Shown piece by piece: positions 46,129-58,249 of a DNA stretch of 64,000 nt. The notes below the pieces were generated by a model. That model worked only from the letters and a program-made list of their open reading frames with translations, was not told the origin of the DNA and did not search any database. Origin of the DNA: Litoditis marina (lineage: Eukaryota; Nematoda; Chromadorea; Rhabditida; Rhabditidae); the NCBI GenBank assembly GCA_964036275.1, contig OZ038436.1, forward strand, positions 2,194,214 through 2,258,213. Reading direction: 5' to 3'. The position numbers and the translations under genes are program-made. Every line of letters begins with the position of its first letter. Within the stretch, counting starts at the first letter, position 1.

Positions 46129-46373
46129 GTTAGGGCTGCGTGTGTTTTACGTGACTTCAACGCACCTTTGTTTAATTTAAATAAAGCAAATCTATTCCCC
46201 ATTTCAATTTGCAGCTGCAGCCGATTCATATTCACTTGGAAATAGAAATGGAATCCATCCAAATCACGTTTTTTCCACGCCATTTGCCTCACTCATCACT
46301 CTGGCTTTTCGACCAAAAGTGCAGCCAAATTGTTACAAACACACACACCAAACTAGCCTTTTATACTAGTGGA

Positions 46374-46416
46374 CAAGGTAGGTCGCCGGCGGCTAAAGCC
46401 GCCTCCGCCTCCCTTG
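46374..46416. repeat. GC-rich hairpin H5
   Basis: Same stem as H3 and H4, preceded by TTTTATACTAGTGGA. Confidence 0.8.
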
Positions 46417-46547
46417 TTTTTAGTCCAGGCTGGCGAGCTCTTATAGGAGTTTTTGTTTAATTTTCGCTCCATTTGCTGAACTCACGTTTGTCTCAACCAT
46501 GTCAATCACGTTTTTATCAACATGAGACGCATTGATTTCTACTACAT

Positions 46548-47215
46548 AAAGCAGGACATCTCTCTCCAACATAGAGCGGGACATCTCTCTTTAACATAGA
46601 GCGCAAAATCTCTCTCTAACATAGAGCGCGAGACCTTTCAACATAGGGCGCGAGATCTTTCTCTCTCTAACATAGAGCGCGAGACTTCTCAACATAGGGC
46701 GCGAGACTTCTCCCTAACATAGGGCACGAGACCTCTTTCTAACATAGAGCGTGTGACATTCCCCTAACAGAGAACTTGAGACCTCTCTCTAACATAGGGC
46801 GCGGGAGTTCTCTCTAACGTAGGGCGCGAGAGTTCTCTCAAACATAGAGCGCGAAACTTCTCCCTAACATAGGGCGCGAGACCTCTATCTAACATAGAGC
46901 GTGAGATTTTCCCCTAACAGAGAACTCGATACCTCTCTCTAACATAGGGCGCGGGAGTTCTCTCTAACATAGAGCGCGAGATCTCTTTCTAACATAGAGC
47001 GCGAGACTTTTCAACATAGGGCGCGAGACTTTTCAACATAGGGCGCGAGATCTCTCTTTCTCTCTCTCTCTCTCTAACATAGAGCGCGAGACTTCTCAAC
47101 ATAGGGCGCCAGACTTCTCCCTAACATAGGGCGCGAGACCTCTATCTAACTTAGGGCGCGAAAGTTCTCCCAAACATAGAACTCGATCTTCTCTGTCTCC
47201 AACATGGGACGCGGA
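46548..47215 (+). repeat. 25-bp minisatellite block 4
   Basis: Mixed units of CTAACATAGAGCGCGAGACT and CAACATAGGGCGCGAGACTT with a short (TC)n interruption near 47055. More heterogeneous than the other blocks. Confidence 0.85.
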
Positions 47216-47393
47216 AGTGACCCGTACCAACAATTAGTTTCAAAACAGCAGAATGCGAGAACAACAGTATAAAAATCTTTTTGTCTACAATTTTGGGGAT
47301 GCAGAGTTTCTTCTTCCTTTCTTCATCTTGTGAGCAGCACCCGGTAGTGGGAGCTCCAGTGGCTCCTACAGCAGCACTCCCGACCATCCATCC

Positions 47394-48067
47394 AGTCCAC
47401 GGCAACAGCTACAGTCCAGGGCATCCTCGAAGCGAACAGAGCGTTCGAATGGCTCTCCCCCTTTCTGTCGCGCTTTTATACCCATTTCCTACTCCTGTTA
47501 AGCCATTCCTGTTAACCGTGACGGCGTGAAACTCGTCTACCCAGTTAGGATGCACTTGCTATTGCTCAACTGCCCAGCAGCAACCGATTTCGAGAAATGA
47601 AATGCGCACGTTCTCTCACGTCTTAGCTAGAAAATCGCCGGCTTCAGTTTTTGGCCCATTTTCCGGCTAAAAGTGCAAAAATGATGGAATCGGTTACAAA
47701 CAAACAAACAGACAGACAAACCAAGCAAGCAGTCCACGGCAACAGCTACAGTCCAGGGCATCCTCGAAGCGAACAGAGCGTTCGAATGGCTCTCCCCCTT
47801 TCTGTCGCGCTTTTATACCCATTTCCTACTCCTGTTAAGCCATTCCTGTTAACCGTGACGGCGTGAAACTCGTCTACCCAGTTAGGATGCACTTGCTATT
47901 GCTCAACTGCCCAGCAGCAACCGATTTCGAGAAATGAAATGCGCACGTTCTCTCACGTCTTAGCTAGAAAATCGCCGGCTTCAGTTTTTGGCCCATTTTC
48001 CGGCTAAAAGTGCAAAAATGATGGAATCGGTTACAAACAAACAAACAGACAGACAAACCAAGCAAGC
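47394..48067. repeat. 337-bp perfect tandem duplication
   Basis: 47394-47730 and 47731-48067 read the same throughout as far as I can compare (AGTCCACGGCAACAGCTACA... CAAACCAAGCAAGC). The unit is the downstream part of the spacer copy at 47225. Confidence 0.85.
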
Positions 48068-48082
48068 GAAATATACAAAGGA

Positions 48083-48125
48083 CAAGGTAAGTCGCCGGCG
48101 GCTAAAGCCGCCTCCGCCTCCCTTG
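48083..48125. repeat. GC-rich hairpin H6
   Basis: Same stem as H3-H5 with GTAAG for GTAGG on the left side, preceded by AAATATACAAAGGA. Confidence 0.8.
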
Positions 48126-48228
48126 GTTTTATTCCGGGCTGGCGAGAGATTTAAAGAGTATTTGTTCAATTTCCGCTTCATTTGTCGGACTCACGTTTTC
48201 CTCAACATGAGGCGCAATGGTTCTTACT

Positions 48229-51175
48229 ACATAGAGCGCGTTAGGTCAGCCGATCATAGAGCGTGGGTCCTCTCTTTAACATAGAGCGCGAGACCACTCT
48301 CTAACATCGGGCGCGAGACCTCTCCCTAACATAGGGCGCGAGACATTTCCCTAAAATAAAGCGCGAGACCACTCTCTAACATCGGGCGCGAGACTTCTCC
48401 CTAACATAGGGCGCGAGACCTCTCCCTAACATAGGGCGCGAGACATTTCCCTAAAATAGAGCGCGAGACCACTCTCTAACATCGGGCGCGAGACCTCTCT
48501 CTAACATCGGGCGCGAGACCTCTCCCTAACATAGGGCGCGAGACATTTCCCTAAAATAGAGCGCGAGACCACTCTCTAACATCGGGCGCGAGACCTCTCC
48601 CTAACATAGGGCGCGAGACATTTCCCTAAAATAGAGCGCGAGACCACTCTCTAACATCGGGCGCGAGACCTCTCCCTAACATAGGGCGCGAGACATTTCC
48701 CTAAAATAGAGCGCGAGACCACTCTCTAACATCGGGCGCGAGACCTCTCCCTAACATAGGGCGCGAGACATTTCCCTAAAATAGAGCGCGAGACCACTCT
48801 CTAACATCGGGCGCGAGACCTCTCCCTAACATAGGGCGCGAGACATTTCCCTAAAATAGAGCGCGAGACCACTCTCTAACATCGGGCGCGAGACCTCTCC
48901 CTAACATGAGGCGCGAGACATTTCCCTAAAATAGAGCGCGAGACCACTCTCTAACATCGGGCGCGAGACCTCTCCCTAACATAGGGCGCGAGACATTTCC
49001 CTAAAATAGAGCGCGAGACCACTCTCTAACATCGGGCGCGAGACCTCTCCCTAACATAGGGCGCGAGACATTTCCCTAAAATAGAGCGCGAGACCACTCT
49101 CTAACATCGGGCGCGAGACCTCTCCCTAACATAGGGCGCGAGACATTTCCCTAAAATAGAGCGCGAGACCACTCTCTAACATCGGGCGCGAGACCTCTCC
49201 CTAATATAGGGCGCGAGACATTTCCCTAAAATAGAGCGCGAGACCACTCTCTAACATCGGGCGCGAGACCTCTCCCTAACATAGGGCGCGAGACATTTCC
49301 CTAAAATAGAGCGCGAGACCACTCTCTAACATCGGGCGCGAGACCTTTCCCTAACATAGGGCGCGAGACATTTCCCTAAAATAGAGCGCGAGACCACTCT
49401 CTAACATCGGGCGCGAGACCTTTCCCTAACATAGGGCGCGAGACATTTCCCTAAAATAGAGCCCGAGACCACTCTCTAACATCGGGCGCGAGACCTCTCC
49501 CTAACATAGAGCGTGGGTCCTCTCTCTAACATAGAGCGTGGGTCCTCTCTCTAACATAGAGCGTGGGTCCTCTCCCTAACATAGAGCGTGGGTCCTCTCT
49601 CTAACATAGAGCGTGGGTCCTCTCCCTAACATAGAGCGTGGGTCCTCTCTCTAACATAGAGCGTGGGTCCTCTCTCTAACATAGAGCGTGGGTCCTCTCT
49701 CTAACATAGAGCGTGGGTCCTCTCTTTAACATAGAGCGTGGGTCCTCTCTCTAACATAGAGCGTGGGTCCTCTCTCTAACATAGAGCGTGGGTCCTCTCC
49801 CTAACATAGAGCGTGGGTCCTCTCTCTAACATAGAGCGTGGGTCCTCTCTCTAACATAGAGCGTGGGTCCTCTCTCTAACATAGAGCGTGGGTCCTCTCT
49901 CTAACATAGAGCGTGGGTCCTCTCTCTAACATAGAGCGTGGGTCCTCTCTCTAACATAGAGCGTGGGTCCTCTCTCTAACATAGAGCGTGGGTCCTCTCC
50001 CTAACATAGAGCGTGGGTCCTCTCTCTAACATAGAGCGTGGGTCCTCTCTCTAACATAGAGCGTGGGTCCTCTCCCTAACATAGAGCGTGGGTCCTCTCT
50101 TTAACATAGAGCGTGGGTCCTCTCTCTAACATAGAGCGTGGGTCCTCTCTCTAACATAGAGCGTGGGTCCTCTCTCTAACATAGAGCGTGGGTCCTCTCT
50201 CTAACATAGAGCGTGGGTCCTCTCTCTAACATAGAGCGTGGGTCCTCTCTCTAACATAGAGCGTGGGTCCTCTCTCTAACATAGAGCGTGGGTCCTCTCT
50301 CTAACATAGAGCGTGGGTCCTCTCTCTAACATAGAGCGTGGGTCCTCTCCCTAACATAGAGCGTGGGTCCTCTCTCTAACATAGAGCGTGGGTCCTCTCT
50401 CTAACATAGAGCGTGGGTCCTCTCTCTAACATAGAGCGTGGGTCCTCTCTCTAACATAGAGCGTGGGTCCTCTCTCTAACATAGAGCGTGGGTCCTCTCT
50501 CTAACATAGAGCGTGGGTCCTCTCTCTAACATAGAGCGTGGGTCCTCTCTCTAACATAGAGCGTGGGTCCTCTCTCTAACATAGAGCGTGGGTCCTCTCT
50601 CTAACATAGAGCGTGGGTCCTCTCCCTAACATAGAGCGTGGGTCCTCTCTCTAACATAGAGCGTGGGTCCTCTCTCTAACATAGAGCGTGGGTCCTCCCC
50701 CTAACATAGAGCGTGGGTCCTCTCTTTAACATAGAGCGTGGGTCCTCTCTCTAACATAGAGCGTGGGTCCTCTCTCTAACATAGAGCGTGGGTCCTCTCC
50801 CTAACATAGAGCGTGGGTCCTCTCTCTAACATAGAGCGTGGGTCCTCTCTCTAACATAGAGCGTGGGTCCTCTCTCTAACATAGAGCGTGGGTCCTCTCT
50901 CTAACATAGAGCGTGGGTCCTCTCTCTAACATAGAGCGTGGGTCCTCTCTCTAACATAGAGCGTGGGTCCTCTCCCTAACATAGAGCGTGGGTCCTCTCT
51001 CTAACATAGAGCGTGGGTCCTCTCTCTAACATAGAGCGTGGGTCCTCTCCCTAACATAGAGCGTGGGTCCTCTCTCTAACATAGAGCGTGGGTCCTCTCT
51101 CTAACATAGAGCGTGGGTCCTCTCTCTAACATAGAGCGCGAGTCCTCTCTCTAACATAGAGCGCGAGTCCTCTCT
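48229..51175 (+). repeat. 25-bp satellite block 5, two homogenised domains
   Basis: 48255-49500 is a 75-bp higher-order repeat of three 25-mers (GCGCGAGACCTCTCCCTAAC.., GCGCGAGACATTTCCCTAAA.., GCGCGAGACCACTCTCTAAC..), about 16 rounds. 49505-51130 is about 65 nearly identical copies of a single 25-mer (GCGTGGGTCCTCTCTCTAAC then ATAGA). No coding potential. Confidence 0.95.
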
Positions 51176-51179
51176 CGCG

Positions 51180-51590
51180 AGTGTGAGACAGTGGGGCTCA
51201 CATACACAGCAAAAATGAGGGCAGTGGGGCTCACACAGACAGCAAAAATGGGGACAGTGGGGCTCACATACACAGCGAAAATGAGGGCAGTGGGGCTCAC
51301 ATGGACAGCGATAATGGGGACAGTGGGGCTCACATAAACAGCGAGAATGGGGTCAGTGGGGCTACCTTCCATACGCAGCAAAAATTCAGACAGGTGAGCT
51401 CAAATACACAGTGAGAGTGAAAATAGTGGGAATTCACATAGACAACAGAAATATGGACAGTGGGACTCCCATACACAGCGAAAATTGAGACAATGGAGCT
51501 CAAATACACAGCGAAAATTGAAACCGTGTGGATTCACATAGACAGCTAAAATGAAAACAATAAGGTTCACATAGACAGCAACCATGGGTA
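51180..51590 (+). repeat. about 30-bp GGCTCACATACACAGC minisatellite, block 2
   Basis: About 13 units related to the block at 42505-43380 (GGGGCTCACATACACAGCAA then AAATGAGGGCAGTG). The adjoining unique spacer is shared too. Confidence 0.9.
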
Positions 51591-51595
51591 CACTG

Positions 51596-51845
51596 GGGTA
51601 CAATGCATCCCAGCCGCCTCCCAAGTCGCCAGTAAGACAAAATGGCTTTTTCCAAAATTTGCAGCGTAGCTCACGTAAACTCGTTTTAATTTTCTTACCG
51701 CGAAAAAAAAACAGTGATCCACCACTCCCCATCCCACTGCCAATTGAAAATGAAAAAGCAAAAAGCACGGATTTCTCGCCTTTCCAGTTAGAAAGTGCAA
51801 TAGTGATGGAATTCGCCCAATTTTCGACCAAAAGTGCAAACTGTG
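51596..51845. repeat. spacer copy matching 43465-43720
   Basis: CCCAGCCGCCTCCCAAGTCG then CCAGTAAGACAAAATGG, followed by the same CCACCACTCCCC and CCAAAAGTGCAAA blocks. It ends the satellite locus. Confidence 0.8.
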
Positions 51846-51889
51846 AGATTTTCGGACATACACACCAAACTACTCAAATATAGAGGTGG

Positions 51890-53010
51890 ATGGAATGTTT
51901 CAGATGATCAATAAATATAGGCTACTCAGGCAACCTGACGGAAGTTTACCAAAATAACCGGTCAGTAAAGTAATTCACCACAGAAATCGGTAATTGAGGA
52001 TCACATTCGGAAAATAAAAACTTGAGGGTGTTTAACATTTCAATGTGGCACTGGTACTACTTGATGTGGCGTGTATATCATATTCAATATGTCCAGTTCG
52101 CAAATTTTTTCGTATAAAGTTATAACAAGTCTGAAGTCTGACTGCTCACACAATGAAAACCCGATTACAATTGAAAGTACGTAATATTTGAAGGTTTCGC
52201 ATTGAAAACCATTCAATTTAGAGAGAACCTCAAGTTTATAGTTGAAACATTCATGTGATGTTTGATCAAAGCTGAGTGCTAAGATCTCCGAAATGCTTTA
52301 CGGCTTTTCACGTTTCTTCATTACACCAGCTTCCTTGTGCAAATGTTTCAAACTGTTGAAAGTTTCTCAGACTCGCAATTGTCTACATGAAACATGTGCG
52401 TTTTTTCAAGTTAAAGTTCTTGAAACTCATCCTCTTTAAAAAGGAGAAAACAAGTAGAAAAAATACATGAATACGATGCACTTGAGATTTGTTCAATCAT
52501 TGTTACGGCATTTCAATGTAGCACCCGTACTACTTAACGCAGTGTGATCTTCCTCCACAAAGCCGGCATAAGGACTGACTGCGAGAATAATGAAAGTTGA
52601 AATTTTAACATTGAAAACCGTTTAGTTCACATAGAACCTCAAATTGATAGTCGAAATCTGAATGTTGTTGTTGACTGAAGCTGAGAAATTTCCTCTTCAC
52701 CATTCTTTTTTCATTTCAGTTTTTCTTTCCGAAAATAATCAGGTCTGTTGCCAATTTAGACACGCAGAGTTTGGGCAAAACCTAGTGTATTGTTTTTGAG
52801 ATAAATAATTATACAATGTAATTTCTATCGAATTCGTATTCTGTTAATACGATATGCGAACATTTTGCAGTTAGAAAATGGGGATCTTAGTCAAGTTTTT
52901 TTCTGAGATTAATAAAGCAATTTGGTTATCGTGTCTAAAATCCGACTAGTGAAGTAGAATTTTGTTTAAGAAACTAACACTTGTTCTGAGTGCAAAGGCA
53001 TAAGGCGAAC
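51890..53010. other. gene-poor region with diverged TATA-block repeats
   Basis: CATTTCAATGTGGCACTGGT at 52039 and CATTTCAATGTAGCACCCGT at 52511 are members of the block described in the findings. GTTGAAACATTCATGTGATG at 52242 is a copy of the motif found at intron ends. No exon recognised. Confidence 0.5.
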
Positions 53011-53014
53011 TCAC

Positions 53015-53288
53015 GGCCAATTCTACAACTAACCGGGTTTTTAGGTAACCTAACCCTTTTTGGCAACCTCTTTTTCAGGTTACCTTAGTAGGTAACCTGG
53101 AAGTAACCTGAAACTAAAATCCGGTTACCATTCCAACTAACGCTGAAAACCACATTTTGCGTTAGAAAAACAGGTAACCTGTTTTTCCTTTTAGGTTACC
53201 AACCGGTTACCTACTGAGGTAACCTGAAAAAGAGGCTACCAAAAAGGGTTAGGTTACCTAAAAACCCGATTAGTTGTAGAATTCACCC
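53015..53288. mobile_element. GGTAACC palindromic MITE, full copy
   Basis: Complete inverted-repeat copy: GGCCAATTCTACAACTAACC...GGTTAGGTTACCTAAAAACC..TTAGTTGTAGAATTCACC. The centre includes CACATTTTGCGTTAGAAAAA, as in the copy at 3169. Confidence 0.85.
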
Positions 53289-53575
53289 GAACTCACTCGA
53301 CAACCGGGTCCTTCCCAAACCGAACCGCGAACCGAACCACTGAAGAACCGAACCGAACCGACTGAACCGACCGAACCGCACATTCTAAATCGACTGGTTC
53401 TCCAGTGAAAGGTTTGAACCAATTGATATTAATCATGATTTCAACAAACAAGTAGTATACAAGGTAAAATGAGTGAATCCCCGGTTCTGTTTCGATCCGT
53501 TTCCTGGTGAACCGGTCGGTTCGGTTCGGTTCTCCAGTGAACGGTTTGCGGTTCGGTTCCGGAACGGAAACCCGA
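53289..53575. repeat. CCGAACCG-rich inverted repeat
   Basis: 53310-53400 is rich in CCGAACCGAACC and 53515-53560 in its complement (GGTTCGGTTCGGTT), separated by AT-rich sequence. Related to 3658-3921. Confidence 0.6.
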
Positions 53576-54022
53576 TTGTCCGCTTAATTGGCCCCCGCGT
53601 ACTGCACTTCAAGGTGGCACCCATTAAATATAATATGGGGGGACCTATGGCACAGATTCCACCGTCTTGTAGAAAAGACTGTAAATATGGAGATGAAACG
53701 GTAAAAATTTTAAAAATTCAAGTGCGCTCAAGCATCTCAATCGAACTCCTCAATTGTAACAGGATAGAATAGAACATAATTTTTTTCGCGAATAAATACG
53801 TGACTTACATAATATGAGGCACTCCAAAAGGATGCATAGAGAGAAAAGTTGAAAAGAAAAAGATAGTTTTACCCTGTTATGCTTACTTTGCGCTTCATTT
53901 TAATTCCGGGGCCATGGGACAATTTATCGGCAATGGAAACAAGTAATACAGAGAGTGTGGGATAAACTCATATGAAAAGAACTCGAAAAGTTTGAAAAAC
54001 TGCACATAAAAAATGTTTGAGC

Positions 54023-54065
54023 GACCGAAGCGTTGAGATTGGTCCACAGAATCGTCCTTCTTCAA
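54023..54065. mobile_element. half copy of the GAAGGACGATTATGTGG MITE
   Basis: GACCGAAGCGTTGAGATTGG then TCCACAGAATCGTCCTTCTT. Only the right half is present. Confidence 0.65.
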
Positions 54066-54615
54066 GTTTTTAAATCGTAAAAAATGTTTAGTTTGAGCTC
54101 TAGAGGTTGTGTGTTAAGACCAAAACATTTAACAAGTTTTCTACTCAGGCAACCTGAACATTTTTTTAACCAAAAAACCGGTTAGTAAAATAGTTCACCA
54201 CAAAAATCGGTTATTATGGAAAACATTATGGAATAAGAAACTATCCACTTGAGGTTGTGTTGCAGATTACTTTCGTAACGCTTTCTGCCACGTGTTCAAC
54301 TTGGCACCGCATTTCAATGTGGCACTGGCACCACTTAAGGCGTGATAATCATTTTCAATCAATTTTGTATGAAATTACAACAAGCATGAAGACTGATATG
54401 TAACATGACAAACAATTAAGAACAATTAAAAGGCGCGTAATAATATTACATTGAGAACTACTTCGTTATGAGAGCAACTAAAAATTATAGTGGAAACCTG
54501 ATAGTGATATTCGACAAAAACTCCCTGTTGAACAATTTTCTTCCACTGTAATGCTTTTTTTCCATTCAAAATTTATCGAGAAAAACCAGTGTAGTGCTTT
54601 GAGCAAAACTCAGTT

Positions 54616-54740
54616 TGAAGAAGGACGATTATGAGGTCCAATCACAACGGTTCAGTCCTTTAAACCGCAATTTATTTTTCAAATGCAGTTTAAAGGACCA
54701 TTGACACGAAATTGGTCCACATAATAGTCCTTCTTTAAAG
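54616..54740. mobile_element. GAAGGACGATTATGTGG MITE, copy 5
   Basis: Left end TTTGAAGAAGGACGATTATG, right end CCACATAATAGTCCTTCTTT, with the AAACTGC-type core conserved. Confidence 0.75.
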
Positions 54741-54969
54741 AGAATATGCGAAAAACGCAATATGATTTCGATTTGTCAATTTCTATTAAATACGACTTTC
54801 GTGAACATGAGATGCAAAAACTCCTCAATTTTGCTAATTGTGATCTACTTAAAGTTGGGAGATATATGCATATAGAATAGAAGTTTGGTTGTGAAGGTAA
54901 AATACTGTCTAGAAAAGAATGTTTCGTTTGGAAAACTAGCAACTGATGTTTGTTATTGTTCGGAATTCC

Positions 54970-56110
54970 AAGTAGAAGGGCACTTCAATGGGGCACCCAT
55001 TATATATAATATGGATAAACTTATCTCAGTAGTCTATCGTGTTGTTTCAGCAAAGAGAAGAAATAAAAGAAAATGTAACCGTCATATATGAAAAGTGAGT
55101 TCAACTGTTAGATGTGGCTTACTCGCCTGTTCCAGTTTTATTATCGTACTCATTTAAAAAAAGAGTGAAAATAGAAGAAATGTCCATGTACATCTGAAAA
55201 AGGTGAGTAATAAATCAAAAAGATCACTCTATTTGTCTTATATTCTAGTTATTTATGCTTTGAAATATTCACTTTTCGCTCCTGAGAGATTACTGGAATG
55301 TTTAAGACATAATACTTGGATGTATTTTCATTTATTAGTGTTGATCAAAGATCATCTTAAGGTTGCAACCATCAACTCGTGGTTTTGAAACTGAGTAAGG
55401 AATCGCTAACAATTTCAATGTTAGACGGATCAAGAAACAATTTGATGATTGAGTCCAATAGTTAAAGAAGTGAGTGATTGTAGTTTGGGTAAGCCGTTGG
55501 TTTCTAATACAGCGATTTGCGTTCGGCACTTCAATGTGTCACCCAGTATATATAAATTAAAGTGAAGTCTTGATCTAATAACGTTCTTTCTCACACTATT
55601 CAGCATACAAACACTCCAAGGTCAGAGTGAGCTTCATACGATTCGTTCATTTTTTTTTTGAGTGATTTTCTGAGAAACCTTGCAAACTTCTAGAAAAGTA
55701 ATTAGAAGGTCCTCACCCATTTGGGTTGCAGAACACATCAAACTTACCTATTAATTGCAAATATTGTAATTTGAATACGGCATAAAATTATCATCAGTCA
55801 ATGTCATTGAATTGATAGTGAGTGGTATGTTCTCGGTCGTAGGTTAGGAAGTAGTCAGCTTCCACTCATTCTAGTAAATAATTTTTGTCACCTCTGACCC
55901 TGAAACTAAATGCTGAGAACCCAAGTGTTTGACCAAGATTCTAGTTCGCACTAGACTAGAAACGTGCTAATAAGGTTTCAAAGATTAGGATTTTCCAGAT
56001 TTAATATATCTCCATCCTCGGTATTTTAATTTTCTCTTTTACATAAGTTCATGTATAATCGTCATCATAACACGTTACAATTTGTTCTGTCATTTATATA
56101 TGAGCAATAA

Positions 56111-56120
<10 letters not shown>
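54970..56120. repeat. diverged repeat units with TATATATAA block
   Basis: 55516-55985 is a diverged copy of 58297-58695 (AATTATCATC.GTCAATGTCA, GTTTGACCAAG.TTC and others). 55997-56116 matches 60504-60622 at about 95 percent. A (ATT)n microsatellite closes it at 56112-56144. No coding frame is conserved between copies. Confidence 0.7.
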
Positions 56121-56145
<25 letters not shown>

Positions 56146-56575
56146 GAGGCTAGTTACGATATCTTTTCCAAGTAACCAAGGTAGGTCACCGTGCAAAAAC
56201 TGATACGTCGATGCACGAGACACAGATAGTTTATTGTATTGGAATATGATAGCAGGTGTTGGTATTCCATAGGAACTTTGAGTGAAAATGCTTACAAAAT
56301 GTTTACAAAACAATACAAAACAATCCCTTGTTGTATTGACACTCTTTCAAACGTACGGTTCACCAACGCTGGATTGTTTCATCGATGTTCCAAAAACCTA
56401 TTATATTTAATATAATTTGGATTACTCCTTTCTGGTGTAGTGAAATCATAGATGGTTATGGTTATTTTTCAGTTCACAACTCAAACGGAAACACTCCATG
56501 GAATTGAATCGGATTGTTCAGTGGTGTTTGATTTGAAAAAAGAAAATAGGGATGTTCTAAATTGAAATGAAGATT

Positions 56576-57886
56576 CGTAAAAATTGGGGGACCAGGAAGT
56601 GTGTGAGTTCTGTTTCGTTTCACCGTTTTCAGCAAAAAGTAAGCAATAAGATGTTGTGAATGAGTGTGCAACAAAAGTAGAACAATACATTTGTTTGCAC
56701 GACGGTTCACAAAAAACTATTACAATTATATTAATTCAACGTGAAAATGCATAGTGATTTCACCTGAAAACATTGTGAACCGTTGTGAAATCAAATGTAT
56801 TGTTCTACTTTTGTTGCACACTCATTCACAACATCTTATTGTTTACTTTTTGCTGAAAACGGTGAAACGGAACAGAACTCACACACTTCCTGGTCCCCCA
56901 CTTTGTAGGAATTGTTCTCTTTTTGCTAGTTGTACTAGTACAATCCCTCCTAGAGTAGAATACCAAAAACGAACTTTGAAAAATGGTGACTATCAAACAT
57001 CCGCATATTTGGACGAAGTTACGAGGATTTCGAACGGTGTGATCCTGGTTTTTCAAAATGTTTTTGGTGCCAGTTGCCCCTAAAATTGGCTCCAGCGCCA
57101 ATAATCAAACATACTACTCCAATTGGTCAACAAATAACTGGAATGTACGACCTTAACCAATTAGCTAAATTTCCGACTGTTTTTTGGTTCGAAAACCTTA
57201 TTTTCAATCTTGGCGCCAATTGGCGGTTAAAAGAGCATTTTGGCGCCGATCATCGAAAAACTCCGTCCGGGTACCCGAGGTTGTACTTGTCAACTACATT
57301 CATAGTGCTGACCTCTGTGTCGTTACCCCACCTCGCTAACGTTGTTCTCATTTGGCGCCAGTGGGCGGCAGCGTTTGGCGCCAAACATAAGGCAAACCGT
57401 ATATCGGTAAATAGTTGAAATTCACTATTTGGACCTCCATGACAAATTTTAAACCACGGAAACACATGTTTTTCGTCTTATGACGCCATATGGCGCCCGC
57501 GCCAAGCGCCAGACACAACCTACCGGCCCCCAACTTTCGGCGCCGAGCCAACTTTGAGGTTCACATAAGTGTGCCAAATTTCAGTCGATTCGGTTTAGTA
57601 GTTTTTTTTCAATACTATGCAGATATGGGACGCGCGACGAGCGACGAGGGACGAGGGACAACGGAAATTTTCATAAAGACACGACAGCATAACTTTTTTC
57701 AACCTTGACCGATTATCCTAAATTTTTCACACAACATGTATTTAATAGATATCCAGCTCTCTCTCTCTTTTTATATTTCGAAAAAATGTTTTATTTGAAG
57801 ACTTTTGTGGATTGAAAGCTAAAAATGGGTGCGCAATGGCCAAACCAAACACAACTCACACGCAGCGCTTCGCGCTGCGCGCGATT
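56576..57886 (+). mobile_element. composite fold-back element, diverged copy C4
   Basis: Palindrome arms 56583-56707 and 56776-56900 (ACCAGGAAGTGTGTGAGTTC and complement), then CCCCCACTTTGTAGGAATTG and TTCTCTTTTTGC as in C1. The body is rich in GGCGCC, and the terminal hairpin CAGCGCTTCGCGCTGCGCGC matches C3. It keeps the architecture of C1-C3 but lacks the CRE repeats. Confidence 0.65.
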
Positions 57887-58249
57887 AATTCCTTCTACAA
57901 CATGCTTTAAAAGATGTGAATCGAGAAGAACAAAGTTTTAGTTTAAGTTCTACCTTAATTTTTATCGAGATTCAATTTCCAATGCATGTATTTTGACTGT
58001 AATGTTGCCAAATAAATATTCTAATAGGAATTCGGTTCGTTGTATTCAAAGATCTATCTACTGGAGTTCAAACAAATAATATTGCTGTAACATTCGACTG
58101 TGAAAATGATTTTGATTTTCTATGAAACTTGTTACACTAAGTGATATTGTAAACAATCACGAGACAGTTTGCAAATAATGATCTTATTCAACATTACAGA
58201 AAAGAAGTAACAATTTAGTTATCAAGTTCAAATGCTGAACAATAGAGTA

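Noticed and set aside
44688..47529. Conserved open frame starting MSTILGMQS in two spacer copies
   Set aside because: The two copies share both ends but are frame-shifted relative to each other in the middle, so protein selection is unlikely.
48229..51175. CRISPR-like array
   Set aside because: Units are 25 bp with no unique spacers, in a eukaryotic genome. It is a plain satellite.
57861..57886. Helitron-type 3' hairpin end
   Set aside because: The palindromic GCGC hairpin is followed by GATTAA and not by CTRR, and no TC start or A-T insertion site is evident, so I leave the class open.
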